A stretch of DNA of 64,000 nt from Axinella damicornis (taxonomy: Eukaryota > Porifera > Demospongiae > Axinellida > Axinellidae), in assembly GCA_963931865.1 (NCBI GenBank), contig OZ007515.1, forward strand, positions 5,516,493 through 5,580,492, given 5' to 3'. Position numbers and translations under genes: made by a program. Below are positions 45,680-57,164 of the stretch, in pieces; within the stretch, counting starts at the first letter, position 1, and each line of letters begins with the position of its first letter. Below the pieces are notes generated by a model that saw only the letters and a list, made by a program, of their open reading frames with translations, was not told where the DNA came from and made no database searches.

Positions 45680-46283
45680 GCTTCTCAGCTACCTTAAATC
45701 AGCAAAGCAACTCACTCAACTAATACAGTTTACTCAGTCTGCAAATAAGCAGAGTCTCTAGGTGCAATTCCAAATCATCTTTCCAAGTCTGTGCCCTTTG
45801 GGTTCTTCAAGTGGGGCAACACTGGCCTATGGCCATGAGTATAGTACAGGAACAAGAAAGTGCCTATGGGTGTATACTGTGCAACTACAGTGTTGATCAA
45901 CATGCAGACAGAGCATGGATTTGGTTGAAAAATACTGCAAATTCATTGATTCTAACTGGCACAATCGTTAGTGGCTTACAGTGCTTGAAATTACCTGCAG
46001 GATAACCTTGAAACTTGGTCTGGCCTTTGTCTTTCATTCTTTGTTAATCTTCCTTAAAATGACTACATGCATGTACCGATTATCTATCCATATGACAACA
46101 CTGTATTATTTCTTGGTACATAAAACTGAAGTATTGGCAATAATGTACATGCGCGAACAGTAAGTTCCATGCCGTTTCCCTACTCTGCATGGGAAAAAGT
46201 CTAGTGCAGAATACACAAGACTAAGCGTGCATTTCTCTCCGTGACCTTACTGCATGTGTTCTGCTGTTTCTTTCCTTCTACAG
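45680..46283. other. End of the 24-kb FANCE intron
   Basis: AT-rich sequence leading to a pyrimidine-rich acceptor. No gene or bounded repeat was seen. Confidence 0.45.
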
Positions 46284-46355
46284 TTAGTGTCCTCAACCAC
46301 CAACCTGAGCTATCACAGTGGAATCACCCTCTTACGTGTCACCACTCTCCCCCTG
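46284..46355 (+). CDS. FANCE: FANCE exon g
   Basis: 72 bases, TTTCCTTCTACAG acceptor, CTG|GTAATG donor, phase 0 at both ends. The product (LVSSTTNLSYHSGITLLR) continues the human alignment directly from exon f, which argues that nothing is missing across the 24-kb intron. Confidence 0.85.
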
Positions 46356-47377
46356 GTAATGTACATATGTTGATAACATCCAACTAATTTTATAGTATTG
46401 TTGTTTTCATATTTAATGGTTAGGAATCTGGTGTATACATCTTTTGGTGGCACAGTTTGGTGGTTATGTATTGTGATAATGAAGTGCAATCTCTCTTTGG
46501 CGCTAGCGCTTGCACAAGACTATCCAGCTGTATTGTATCATGCACATACGGTAAGCTTCTTTAAGATTGATGCTAAGATTTGGAACGCTTTTGTTTGCGG
46601 TGTAGCCAGGAATTAACAGATATACAGAAGAATGCTGGCTTCCTCCTGTGTAGTTCCTGTTCTCCTTAATCAGCTTATCCACTGGAAGGCCTAAGAATAT
46701 TGGTGGCTGTTTGTAGATATCTACGTATGTACCTACGTAATCAGGACAACATCCTCTTTTCTGTTGCCAAGCTGATGGTCAGCATAGGATATGACAATGC
46801 AGTGGCTAAAGTTTGTGCATAGCTGCACTCAGGCACACATTGATTTTGATGATTTTTGGATTTAGAAGCTCATCCTGAACTGTTTCCCTCCCAACCACAG
46901 CTTTGTAAAGCCTGTGAAAATCTTAAACATACATATACATTACGTACTTCATGTTTTCTTTGGTCATTGACCTCAATGTCGCACATATGTGACCTTGCAT
47001 ATAATCACACCCTGAATAATCTCCTACATTGTTGTAGAAAATCGTATTGAGGTCTGGCTTCACTGTACACGTAATTTTGTATCCATGCGTGTGACTAGCA
47101 TCTGTCCTGCAGTCTTCATTATTTTCTCGAGCCATGTTTCAGTTGGATAGAGTAGTCACTTACGTACAGGGTACGTAGCTGGAGACTGGCAAGAACAGTG
47201 CAATCCTCCAGGAATATTTGCTGGTTTTTGTAAAGAGAACTGTGAATTCTGTGTTGAGTTGCTTGGGTGGACTGAGTTTGCCTACCAAGAGTAGGGTAAT
47301 GCACCTTAGCTGGGTTGACAGTGTGCAAGCAGGCTGAATGTTTGTCAATTTCTTTTGTTTGTGTTCAGTAGTACGTA
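46356..47377. other. FANCE intron, no supported feature
   Basis: A potential cryptic exon at about 46507-46550 (GCGCTAG acceptor, ACG|GTAAGC donor) is not needed by the protein alignment. Otherwise unremarkable. Confidence 0.4.
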
Positions 47378-47930
47378 TACCGTATACCAGGAAAGTTTGG
47401 CGATGGTTTTAGTTTGCCAAGTTGGCGATTCAGAAATTAATTTACCTCCATAATATATTAAATTGTGGTAGGCCATGCCAGACACATGCACGCAATGTAC
47501 AGCGAGATTCTTTGAATTTCAAGGCACAAGGTACCTTCAAACTTCACTGAGAAAGGTCTGCGGAGAAGTGCCTATTCCACTGACGATGAGCTAGCTGAAC
47601 TTAAACCGCAGCGCCAGGATCGGTACCTACTGGTTACAATTCGGCCTCATGTATCACCGCCACAGCATATGCATCCTTGGCGTTGCTGACCTCATGGACT
47701 GGCTGTTCACCGATCCTGGCGCTGCTGATACTGCTGAACCACAGATGCAGCTTTCCATTTTATACTCACGTCGTCCTGGGACTTCTCGATCTCGTGGAAT
47801 AATATCGTGCAGTGCACATGGTTATGTCATACTTATTTTCTGTCACATGCAATCGCCAAATTTTATGTTTGTCAAATATTTCATTCTGGCCATTTCGCCA
47901 AATTTAATGACTGCAAAAATTTCCTGGTAT
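47378..47930. mobile_element. TTTGGCG-type MITE abutting exon h
   Basis: The left end TACCGTATACCAGGAAAGTT and the right end TTTCCTGGTA are inverted, with GCCAAATTT/TTTGGCGA words just inside. It is the same family as 13097-13645 and ends 27 bases before a FANCE exon. Confidence 0.72.
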
Positions 47931-47956
47931 AAAGTATCTTCTGCATTCCCTTGCAG

Positions 47957-48080
47957 CTTGAAGGTCTGCAGCAGAGTGTATCACGGTCTCTACTCTTAGC
48001 ACTCTCCTCTCTTGTGAACAAGCTCCCAAGGATCTCCTCAGATGGACTGCTAGTGCCTCTTGTAAAATGCAAGCAGTTCG
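47957..48080 (+). CDS. FANCE: FANCE exon h
   Basis: 124 bases, CCCTTGCAG acceptor, TTCG|GTAAGC donor, phase 0 in and phase 1 out. It encodes the best-conserved helix (SVSRSLLLALSSLVNKL). A MITE ends 27 bases before it. Confidence 0.88.
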
Positions 48081-48232
48081 GTAAGCAGAAAGAGTTGTGT
48101 TACCAATACCAATTGCAGAAATCTGACACCAGTTACCAGTATTGAATACTGAGGGTTACGGATTAGATGCATGTCGCATCAGATGATTTCCATCAATGTT
48201 TACTGTAGCTCTAATGAATGTTCTGTGTACAG

Positions 48233-48308
48233 GAGCAGTCCATGCTGACCTACTTACCAAGGTGATAAAGGATGTTATGACGGCGGAGCAGAAAGAGTCA
48301 TTCTGGAG
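48233..48308 (+). CDS. FANCE: FANCE exon i
   Basis: 76 bases, TTCTGTGTACAG acceptor, TGGAG|GTACTA donor, phase 1 in and phase 2 out. It encodes GAVHADLLTKVIKDVMTAEQ and the following KESFW. Confidence 0.85.
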
Positions 48309-48567
48309 GTACTATACACGTACTGGGAAAAGATCATGGGCAGTATTGTTTCTTTATAGACTCAGTGATTCTCGACCAGCAGTTGCCTACAACTGAGACT
48401 CCGAGGACTTGCATCTACCTGTAGTCAAATGTTGGCTTGTTGTTTCAAACATACTCCTGATGATCTATTCTGAATGCTGGAGACATGTGTTATTATTGTT
48501 TACTGTTGCCCCTACCATCGATTCCCTGACATCATATTGGAAATGAGCAATGCAATGGCATATGTGG

Positions 48568-49172
48568 CAGTCCCGTGTAGAAATCGAAGATTATTCCGCA
48601 TTGGCCAAAAATGAGTTAGTGATGCTAATCGAAGCCTTGGGGCGTCCCCAACTCTTTGCGGAAGTCTTAGCGCTAATCGTTGCTTAAACGAGTAGTTACG
48701 CCCACGAAAGTGCAGTGACCTCGGGCGTTTACACAGTATACGCACGCGGTACCGTCAACACGCGATAAAAATGGCAAGATTCAACGCTCTGTATCTGCGG
48801 TTGTGCGATAGCTACAAACACGGGTCAAACGCCAACAGTGAGAGGGATCCTTCGTCTAAAGCAACAACGCCTATGAAGCAAAACAGGTAAACAGCACCTA
48901 CGCACTGAGCGCTAGATCGCTACTATACGGATCGACGGTACGTCAACGATGTACCGTTCATGTAATAACGCTTACTGTGCTGTCTCTGTTATGTTGGTAT
49001 CCTTCAGACTTGGCAAATCCTTAGACAAGGGATCCATCTTGCTGCTGCTTTTTGTCCCATGTTTCTAGCTGTTGTAGAATAGGCGCTAGAAAGCGTTGAA
49101 AATTAAAATTTATAATCGCGTTTATCTCAATAATTGACTTCCGGAATAATCTTCGATTTCTACACGAGACTG
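48568..49172 (+). mobile_element. 0.6-kb TIR element keeping a first exon
   Basis: Inverted ends CAGTCCCGTGTAGAAATCGA and complement (about 33 bp). Inside, an ATG at 48771 opens 38 codons (MARFNALYLRLCDSYKHGSN...) that end at AAACAG|GTAAAC (48886). This looks like the promoter and first exon of a lost autonomous gene retained in a deleted copy. Confidence 0.7.
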
Positions 49173-50118
49173 TCACATATATGTACTATGCCAAACATGG
49201 CTTTAGGTGGAAAGCAAGTCAGTCAAGTTGTATAGGCCCAGATGTTTACTGTGTGTTCACTGATGACAGCGCCCGACACTGTGCTTTTGAAGCTGAAGCT
49301 CTACCTACGTAGGGCTAAATGCATGTACTGAAGTCAGTTTGCCCTGTGGAAAGCTTTCTGGTACCAATAATATTTTTCTTTCTTTTCAACTATCTTCCTT
49401 TCTGCCTTGTCATAAAATTAATAGGCCTCGCTTTTATACTCTGACATAATCTGGTATTATATACTCTGACGTATACGTATACAGCCTCGTTCCCAGTCCA
49501 CGTGGGGAGAGGGAAAAGTGGACCATTTGCGCATGTGCAAACTATCCCATGAAATCATGGGGCAACGATTGCCATACTGTGTGTTAGCATTGTTCTGTCT
49601 GTAGATCGTGATAGCCATTCCATGTACGTGTAATTGTTCTGACGTGAGCATGTACTGTAGTGTAGTCGTTTTCCAGAGTTGAGAGAGGAGGGCTGTGAGG
49701 CGCTGGTCACGAATTCACCAAGACTACGTGGACCTGTAGTACTAGTGATGGTCTGCTAGACTGCATGCAGACATGTGATACTAAACTAAACTGTGTGATG
49801 AAGTAGTCTACAGTGTTCTCTCCAGGAATTTGTTTAAGATGGGCTCATAATGAGATTCATACGGGTCAGTAACCTTGTGAAGCCATGTATCAACATGCAA
49901 AGGGTAGCCTCGTTCCCAGGCCGTTCCCACTGCCAGTATTTCATCGCTTCCAGTCCCATCCGGTCAGTGGCCAGGTCAAAGGAAGTCTGCTATAATGTGA
50001 TAAATCTGTGCTCAATGTGCAGAATCTACCGGGTTTTCACTCAGTGGTCACATCATTGAAGTAATCATCATTTGACATAGGACAATATTTTATTACTCCT
50101 CTGTTTTGTTTGTTTCAG
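49173..50118. other. FANCE intron with two solitary MITE ends
   Basis: CAGCCTCGTTCCCAGTCC at 49482 and TAGCCTCGTTCCCAGGCC at 49907 are left ends of the 9-bp-duplication family, without right ends. Nothing else is recognised. Confidence 0.55.
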
Positions 50119-50153
50119 AGATCTAATCTCTATCCGGGACCATGAAATCACGG
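50119..50153 (+). CDS. FANCE: FANCE microexon j
   Basis: 35-base exon, GTTTGTTTCAG acceptor, ACGG|GTAAGT donor, phase 2 in and phase 1 out. With both split codons it encodes RDLISIRDHEIT and D. Its phases fit exons i and k exactly, which is the main support for so short an exon. Confidence 0.8.
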
Positions 50154-50371
50154 GTAAGTATTTGCTACATTGTACATATTATTATAATGTCCTGAGATAT
50201 AAAGTGGCAAAGTTACCAGCAAAAGTTTATTCGAATAGTACATCGTAACCTTAATGGCACCCAACCCGAAGCCGTAGGGCATCAGGCCATAGTATGCCCA
50301 CAAGGTCACTGTCATTAGGTACTAATTTTAGAACCAGCAAAACAATGTGACATCACATGCATGTGTTAATA

Positions 50372-51073
50372 CCGTAGTCGCGCGTTATTAGGCGCAGCTC
50401 GCTTATAGGCGCATATTTGCTGTTAGGCGCAGGTTCAACTCTTGTCCCATGTACTCGCTGTTAGCGCTGCAGTCTTCTTCCAGAAACTCTGCCATTTTCG
50501 AACATACAAAGTAGAAAACTGCTATAATTCGAATTGAAGCACACTCCTATTCGAGGAATGTCATTATCGGGGTGAGCCTGAGCAAGCCCCACACTAGCGT
50601 GAGTTCATTGCACTCTGCGTATGTTTGCTTGTCCGGTAGATCTTGCAATTACTGTAAATTTTAAATCAGCGAATTTCACTTGCACGTGCACAATAATATT
50701 TAAATTCAACGAACTCGACGAATCGTCTAGCTACCTGTTCAACGAACGATGGCGACAACAAAGACGGAGACCACTCGTGGACATTGGCTAGAGCACCATG
50801 AACATTCTTCCTCCTGACAAGGACAGACTCACAGTTGCTGTGATGTGCACGAGTGTATGTTTCAAGAGTGCCATAATTTCTGTGCTCATTGCCCGGTCAT
50901 ATTCTGATGACAATCATGTGAATGCAACTGCTCCTTGCATGCCCTGAAAGCGCATAGATATGTGCTTCGCTCAGGCTCGCCCTCCAATGTCCTGCATTCC
51001 ACTAGTTATTATAGGCGCATATTTCCTTCATGTGGAGTTATAGGCTCATGCGCCTAATAACGCGCGACTACGG
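50372..51073. mobile_element. 0.7-kb TIR element with TA flanks
   Basis: Ends CCGTAGTCGCGCGTTATTAG and complement, TA on both sides, plus inner inverted GGCGCATATTT words. The interior includes copy 3 of the dispersed repeat (50750-51010). No ORF. Confidence 0.82.
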
Positions 51074-51866
51074 TATTATTGGGACAAGCCATAAGCTAAG
51101 CCACCAACAAAGCAGCCACCAGTGCAATTGTCACTTAAGGTTACGGGATGCCGTGTGCTCATTAAATATACATAACCTACAAGTTACCTTTGTCCCTCCG
51201 TGCAGGAACTAGCTAGAGACACGCAACAAAAACGAGCAATATGAGTACCTTCTAGCTGGTATGATCTTAGCGCCTGAGTACAACATGCCAACATAGGCAG
51301 TGGCATCAAAGTTCAAGGTCGAGTTGGCAATTTTTGGCGTCAGATTTTGCAAGGGCTAACAGGCCAGCTTGGCAGCATCCACGGGAAGTTTTCAACTGAC
51401 TGGAGAGCGGCTCGGAGTGAGTTCGCTTCGCTGCTGTTGGAAAAACGAGGGATGGTTGTTCACACCACAAAGCCATTCACTTTTCGCCTGATCAGGCAAG
51501 TAGAACGCACAGTATCTCATGAACAGGATGTTTATCTCGGTAAAACTTTTCGAGCCGCCCTGCCCCTTTCTTCGTAGAGTTGAAGTCCAGTCTAATATAC
51601 GGTTAGATGTTACTTCAGCGAAAAAAAATTGACACCAAAGTCGCGCACACATTTCATTGTTGCAAGTGCGCACCGCGCATGCGCAATAGCAAACTGTAAC
51701 CCGTAACCTTAACTGAATCAGAGCTACAACAGTGGCTATTAATTAGCTCAATTAAAGTAATACTCTACCAACGCATGCAGTATGCTTGAAGTGGTTGTGT
51801 TTGAGGTACTTACTGAGGAAAATGCCGTTATCCATCCTCAGTCCCAGCCTCAGTCCCATCCCATCC

Positions 51867-52278
51867 TAGTCTCATACCCAGACCCTCCCACACGTGCAAG
51901 AAAGAGGGTCTGGTGTTCTGAGCAACATTTCTTGTCACATGGGGCGGGGCTGAGCACGGATTTGAAAGCTTGAATTAGAACTCAAGTGACGTAGGCAATC
52001 AAGCAGATGGCCATGGTGATGTATAGTCTTGTACGTAGGTAGTTAAAGCTTGTTTAGCAGCTTGTTTTCAGCTGCCCCAATAGACTTTGCGGCGTTCATC
52101 TCGAGCTTTGTCAACTCTGCTGTGTAGTAGTGTATATGTACTGATGACGAGTCAGAAACTGGACTTCCGGATTTAAATCCTTATGCCATTTGGCCCCGCC
52201 CCATGTGACAATTAGAACTGTCGCTCAGAACACCAGACCCTCTTTCCGCTTTTCAGGGAGGGTCTGGGAACAAGACTA
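51867..52278. mobile_element. MITE with TAGTCTC...GACTA ends and 9-bp duplication
   Basis: Ends TAGTCTCATACCCAGACCCT and its approximate complement. Flanks ATCCCATCC (51858-51866) and ATCTCATCC (52279-52287) match at 8 of 9. Same subfamily as 7742-8024. Confidence 0.82.
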
Positions 52279-52537
52279 ATCTCATCCCTCATTTTATGAA
52301 TGGGATGGGACTGAGGATAGGTAATGACAGTTTCCCTTGTTCCTTTGGGTGGGATACTGAGTATGGGTAGTAGCATCTCCCCTTGTTTCTTCTCGAGGTG
52401 GAGTAGACAGGCCTTTACTAAATCCATTCAATTTTATTCTCAAGGTGAAATTGCTACCATAGGATGTTGGGAAGTGGTCCACTTGAAACAAGTTAACCTT
52501 TGTTACGGAGATGTTATGTTATAGACTTCGGTTACTA

Positions 52538-52856
52538 CGGTACGCATCTTAAAAAACTTAATGCGGAAACCTTTCCACCTTTGGTCCAGAATTCTGTTAC
52601 GAGTGCAAAACATGGAAGACCTAAATAAACTCTGGAAGATCTGCAAGTGAAGCAGCACTGTTTTTCAGAGACTTAGCTATGCACAAACTGAGCGCTTTTT
52701 GGGAGAAGCGTCCCGTGTCTTTGGAAGAAATCTTCCAATTCTCAGAAGAACCCTTCCGGTTTTTGGAAGAAGTCTTCCAATTTGCAGCGAAGTCTCACCA
52801 CAAACATGAATCAGAAAGGAGTTCCAAATCGCGGCGTCAATTTTAAAAACGCATAC
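52538..52856. mobile_element. Short relative of the 10.2-kb element
   Basis: The left end CGGTACGCATCTT follows TA, and the right end AATTTTAAAAACGCATAC is its imperfect complement. Between them lie repeated GGAAGAA/TTCTTCC words like those near the ends of the 10.2-kb element. It looks like an old non-autonomous derivative. It ends about 60 bases before FANCE exon k. Confidence 0.65.
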
Positions 52857-52917
52857 AATATGTGTACACAGACTCATCATCCATTCCTTAGAAACACATG
52901 TTTATGCATGTACACAG

Positions 52918-52973
52918 ATCCGTTTATCTGGAATGAAAGTGTTGTCGATGTTGCTCAGGTGTTGGTGGATAAG
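52918..52973 (+). CDS. FANCE: FANCE exon k (Trp block)
   Basis: 56 bases, ATGTACACAG acceptor, AAG|GTACGT donor, phase 1 in and phase 0 out. It encodes DPFIWNESVVDVAQVLVDK, matching the human block that begins PWKEETF. A short MITE related to the 10.2-kb element ends about 60 bases upstream. Confidence 0.88.
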
Positions 52974-53352
52974 GTACGTACATAATCCAACTACTGGGGT
53001 AGTGCGTATTGTAGCTGATTTGTGAACTTCTGGTTTCTGTGTATGAGACATTGCACATATAAAACTAATATCACTTGCTCTTACGTATGTAAGTTAACTG
53101 GGTACGTATATCAGTGTCTGCAAGTGAGTTGCATTTGCTGATATCTCTGGTTACCTCACATTGCGTAATCAAACCACTTCACAACATGAGTGTGAATAGG
53201 GGATTAAAACAGGGCATTCCCTTTCTGAATTTCACTGCCACTTGCCTGAATCTTTGAGCTCGTGCCATAGCCAATTTACATGTAAGTGTAGTAAGGCATG
53301 TAGGTATATGGCTCAACTGAATACTGTGCTTTATGCCTGTAACGATCCCATC

Positions 53353-54483
53353 TTAATGGTGGTGGTTACTAAAATCCGGAACGAGACAGAATGGAATGAA
53401 ATGGTTCTGCCTAATGAAATATGGAACACTTGGAACGGAACGATAGCCACATGACTACTCAACTGCCATGTGGTCTCCAAAAACATGGTTCCACAGTGTA
53501 GGAGTGTGAGGTTTGGCTATTCGGCTTCAATTGTGGCTTGCTCCCAAGGCTGTCGATGACAAGAGGATGTTTGGATTTGCAGATGGCTGGGATCTCTTTA
53601 CGCACTGCTTGAAAGTTCCTTATGTGTGTCCGCAAACTTGCAATCATGGATTAAGAACAAGGCAGGGATGCAGGGGTTCTCGCTGAAGAGAGTGTGCCAG
53701 ACTAGCAGTTGGGAGACATACGTACAGCTCGCCAAGTTGGAACGTGGTGTCATATGACAGGAGTCGTTAATTTGACCCCAGAAGAAGCACACCATCCAAC
53801 GGTAACCGTATGCACACTACAGACACACCAGACACACCAAGACAGGAAGGAAATGTTGCTATTTTGTAGATGTTCCCTTGAGTGGCTATTTCGTGGAGGT
53901 TATACATGATTGTCGTCATGGGATATGCGGGACAGTTTGTGGCGGAGATTCTGTAACTGTCATCAGTTATGACTCACCCTGAATGGACGCTACCTCCTTG
54001 TTGTACACTACATTAGCCTTCTCATTCTTGCACATTCCTTCCACATTGATGGACAGGTATGGATTTAGTGTGAATTGGGATGCTTTGTTGCAGTTCGGTG
54101 TGCAAAATTTTCTGCTCTCATGTCATCTCCAATTGTATTCTGAAGAAAAACATTGAGAAACTCACTTTTCTTGTCAGCCTTCTGTTGAGAAGAAAAGAGA
54201 TATAATTATACTTGACCAGCCTTGGGTCTCTGTGGAGGCTTGTAGATAACTCAATCTCTCTGGACCACATCTGTAATCGTTAGCGCTTTTTTCACAGTCA
54301 GAACTTTCCCTGTCATCATTCCTGCATTGCTTTTAACTCTCCAGTAAATGTAGTTCTAATCCATGAATGTGTGGACATTGCACTGTGGTCCTATCTGTGC
54401 TGTTCCGTTCTGTGCATTCCGTATTTCAGTAGGTGGAACCGTTCTGTCCCATTCCGGATTTACGTAGTAACCACCATCTTAGG
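53353..54483. mobile_element. 1.1-kb element with inverted arms
   Basis: Arms 53353-53440 and 54395-54483 are inverted: ATGGTGGTGGTTACTAAAAT CCGGAA against CCGGATTTACGTAGTAACCA. Words such as GGAACGG recur inside. No coding sequence is recognised in the middle. Confidence 0.65.
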
Positions 54484-54617
54484 ACAACTCATGCCGATTG
54501 AACTCACTTGTTGGTTCCGTAACTATAACACCTTACATATGTATAATGATTAGTACAGAATTCCTGTTTAGCTTTTCAAAATAGATTAGGGATTGGACTA
54601 GGAACATGACAAGTACT

Positions 54618-54884
54618 AGCCTCGTTCCCAGGCCGTCTGCCGCTTCATTTTTATTCGCATACGTGACCTTTGAACCCTTGTCAGATAAGCTGGCTGCTGC
54701 TCTTCGTGGTATCAATATAAACTCGAAGAGCATACGTGTAGTCGAGTTGCTTCATAATCGTGTCCACTTTGCTTGTAAATGACGTAGGAGTGGTACCAGG
54801 CCTTCTGCCAGCTTATCTGACAAGGGTTCAAAGGTCACGTATGCAAATAAAAACGAAGCGGCAGACGGCCTGGGAACGAGGCTA
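54618..54884. mobile_element. TAGCCTCGTTCCC MITE with perfect 9-bp duplication
   Basis: 267 bp, ends TAGCCTCGTTCCCAGGCC and complement, arms extending through GTCTGCCGCTTC. GACAAGTAC is duplicated at 54609-54617 and 54885-54893. Confidence 0.93.
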
Positions 54885-55067
54885 GACAAGTACCATAATA
54901 ATCTGTACAGCATAGTATTTGCCTAGGCTTGACATTTGGAGTGCAAATGCTGAATAGTAACTTTGTTGTTTTGTTAGTTGAGGGATGTCCCTCCTGGTCA
55001 CCACTGAATTACATTCATTGCTGTATACCTGTACTATATATGATCACAGATATATTTTGGCTTGCAG

Positions 55068-55193
55068 GTCAGGTTAGACGGTGAAAGTGCTACTGCAGTA
55101 ATTTCTAGTCTCCAACGGAGTGCTATACATCTCAAGCAAAGCTCAAAGTTTGCAAAGTTCTTGATTGAACTCGTCAACAGAAATTCAGAAATT
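55068..55193 (+). CDS. FANCE: FANCE exon l (last exon found)
   Basis: 126 bases, TTGGCTTGCAG acceptor, ATT|GTAAGT donor, phase 0 at both ends. It encodes 42 residues ending KFAKFLIELVNRNSEI, aligning gaplessly with human FANCE up to about 30 residues before its end. The good donor says another exon follows, but none with the expected C-terminal helix was recognised in 55194-64000. Confidence 0.87.
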
Positions 55194-55236
55194 GTAAGTG
55201 TACTTAGTTGCATGATCTATGAACAGGCTTCCACAG

Positions 55237-55581
55237 AAGCCTCATTCCCAGACCGTTCCCACCGCCAGTATTTGATCGCTTCCAGTATGGAATACGGCGG
55301 GGGAAGGCCTGGGAGATCTGGTGATGTGCGGTACCATCAGGTAGACACATGGTACACACACGGAGAGTGGTGCCCAACGAAGAATCTCGATGTCCTGTCT
55401 TATACTGTCCATCCAAAGGCTGGATAGATGCGAAACTGGTATTATAACAGTTGGGCACCGCTCCTCGTGTGTCTACCATCTGTCTATCTGACATCATCGC
55501 ATGTGACCAGATCTCCCAGGCCTTCCCCCGCCATATTTCATAATGCAAATACTGGCGGCGAGAACAGTCTGGGAACAAGGT
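55237..55581. mobile_element. Diverged CCTCGTTCCC-type MITE, 44 bases after exon l
   Basis: GCCTCATTCCCAGACCGTTC at the left and CAGTCTGGGAACAAGG at the right, with further inverted words (CCAGATCTCC region, GACACATGG against CACGAGG). Flanking duplication is not clear. Confidence 0.65.
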
Positions 55582-55789
55582 AACCATGTTCCCGGACACC
55601 TCCCCAGCTTTTTGTCACATACTGTGCAGAAAACGGGGAGAGAGCCTGGAAGATTTCATCACATGCACGATGATGTACTATGCTTGGTTTTATGCGTGGT
55701 TTTGGTAATCGAATTACGTAATACCCACACATTCGTTACCATTAACGCATCATTGTGAGTTCAATCGTGTTGGAGGCTTGTTGACTGTC

Positions 55790-56215
55790 TCAGCACTGGA
55801 TGCTGCTCAGCATGACAGCAAGGAGTCCTTGAAAGACCACAACAAACAAATGTGAGTCCTGACAGCAACTTTTACAATATGAACACGGCTTAAATAAATT
55901 GGCCAGCTAGCAAACTTTCTGGTTAGCTATGCCTGGCATGGCCCGGCGTTTGCTCCCGGCGGACGCCGAGTTACGCTAGGCACGCTATGCACATGGCCTC
56001 CCGCTTGATAGCACACGACCTGTGTACTACATGTAATCTCGGGAAAACAGAAGCGTGACTAGCCTGAGCGTTCGCTCGTGATTTGTCACTTGAAACCGTC
56101 GTGTACCTCTCTCATGTTCATATTTATAAAACTTGATTCAGGACTCACAGTTGTTCATTGTGGTCTTCCAAGGACTCCTCGCTGTCGTACTGAGCGGCAT
56201 CCAGCAAGATCAAAA
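55790..56215. repeat. Inverted pair of about 65-bp segments
   Basis: CTGGATGCTGCTCAGCATGA...ACAAATGTGAGTCC (55790-55858) returns as its diverged complement at 56146-56212, separated by about 290 bases. Possibly the arms of an old foldback element. Each arm also reads as a short acidic peptide ending in a stop. Confidence 0.65.
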
Positions 56216-57164
56216 AACGGTATGCATGGGCAATAATTTGATTACCAAAACCACACATAAAACCACGCATACCGTAGAGTATGTATCAAGCGTCCACCAC
56301 GTATCAAGCGCCCACCCCCCCTCTTCACGTGAAAGCTACTGCACTGGGTCCAAAAGCAGTGTAGTAAGGGCCCACCCATCACAAAAGTTTTGAGCAGCAT
56401 TTCTTAACCTCTGGGCGAGGTTGTGCATTGGATTTACAGTGAAGTATGAACTACGGCTCTATCGAGCATTTCTTCTCAAGGACTTCGCAAAGGACACACG
56501 ATCAATTTCCTTGCGCTTGTTGTTGCTGAATGGGTGGGCGGATACTACATGCCTAAGTAGTCTGAGTACGCATCTAGCGCCCCTGTTCAGCGGCATTCTA
56601 ATGTCCCCAAACCCTGGGCGCATAATACGTACTCTACGGTAGTACGTCATCGTGCACGCGATGAAATCTTCCAGGCCCCTTTTTTGTACAGTATGCAACA
56701 AAAATCTGGGGAGGAGCGTGGGAACGAGGCTGGGAACAAGGCTAATTACACAAGGTGTACGTACTTCAGTAGGTTGCAGCCCTCATGCAATATTCACCAT
56801 TCTATTTGTTGCTATGGGATATGGTATAGGTAAGATAGGGCCCTCCCAATCACATTGGGAACACTTGGATAGTGTTACTCTGTCTCGGCTGCACCCTCAA
56901 CCAATTGCACTTTAAATCTGATGCCCAGGGGGTGAAATTATGTTGGAAAAGTACCTGGACAATTATTGGTCCTAGCACAATCAAATTTTTTTGTCATTCT
57001 CAGCAGTTGATCTGCCATGGATCAAGAATGCGCATATGCCACGGAATGCTATCATATTTCACACATGCAAGTAGCTTCACTCGCTTCGCTCGCCGAGCTA
57101 CTTCCCCCTCGTTTGCCTACCGTGAGTAATCCGGCGCCGGACTGTGCTCTCTGTGCAGAGCTGC

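Larger units (their letters stand above)
8934..55193 (+). other. FANCE: FANCE gene span (12 exons found, both ends incomplete)
   Basis: FANCE is the Fanconi anaemia core-complex subunit that bridges the nuclear ubiquitin ligase complex to FANCD2 during interstrand crosslink repair. The call rests on the C-terminal helical-repeat domain spelled by the exons from 19931 to 55193. Recalled against vertebrate FANCE, it aligns almost without gaps: SVSRSLLLAL with SASRLLTTAL, a Trp-centred block (FIWNESV) with PWKEETF, and KFAKFLIELV with AYAKLMLTVM. All eleven junctions have GT donors, AG acceptors and matching phases, giving about 430 residues against 536 in human. The N-terminal exon begins in mid-frame, so a 5' exon is missing, and the last roughly 30 residues were not found. 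Introns reach 24 kb (22293-46283) and are filled with transposons. The alignment is from memory and unverified. Confidence 0.85.

Noticed and set aside
46507..46550. Cryptic exon ALAQDYPAVLYHAHT with AG and GTAAGC signals
   Set aside because: The FANCE alignment runs gaplessly from exon g to exon h without it, so it is unlikely to be used in the main transcript.
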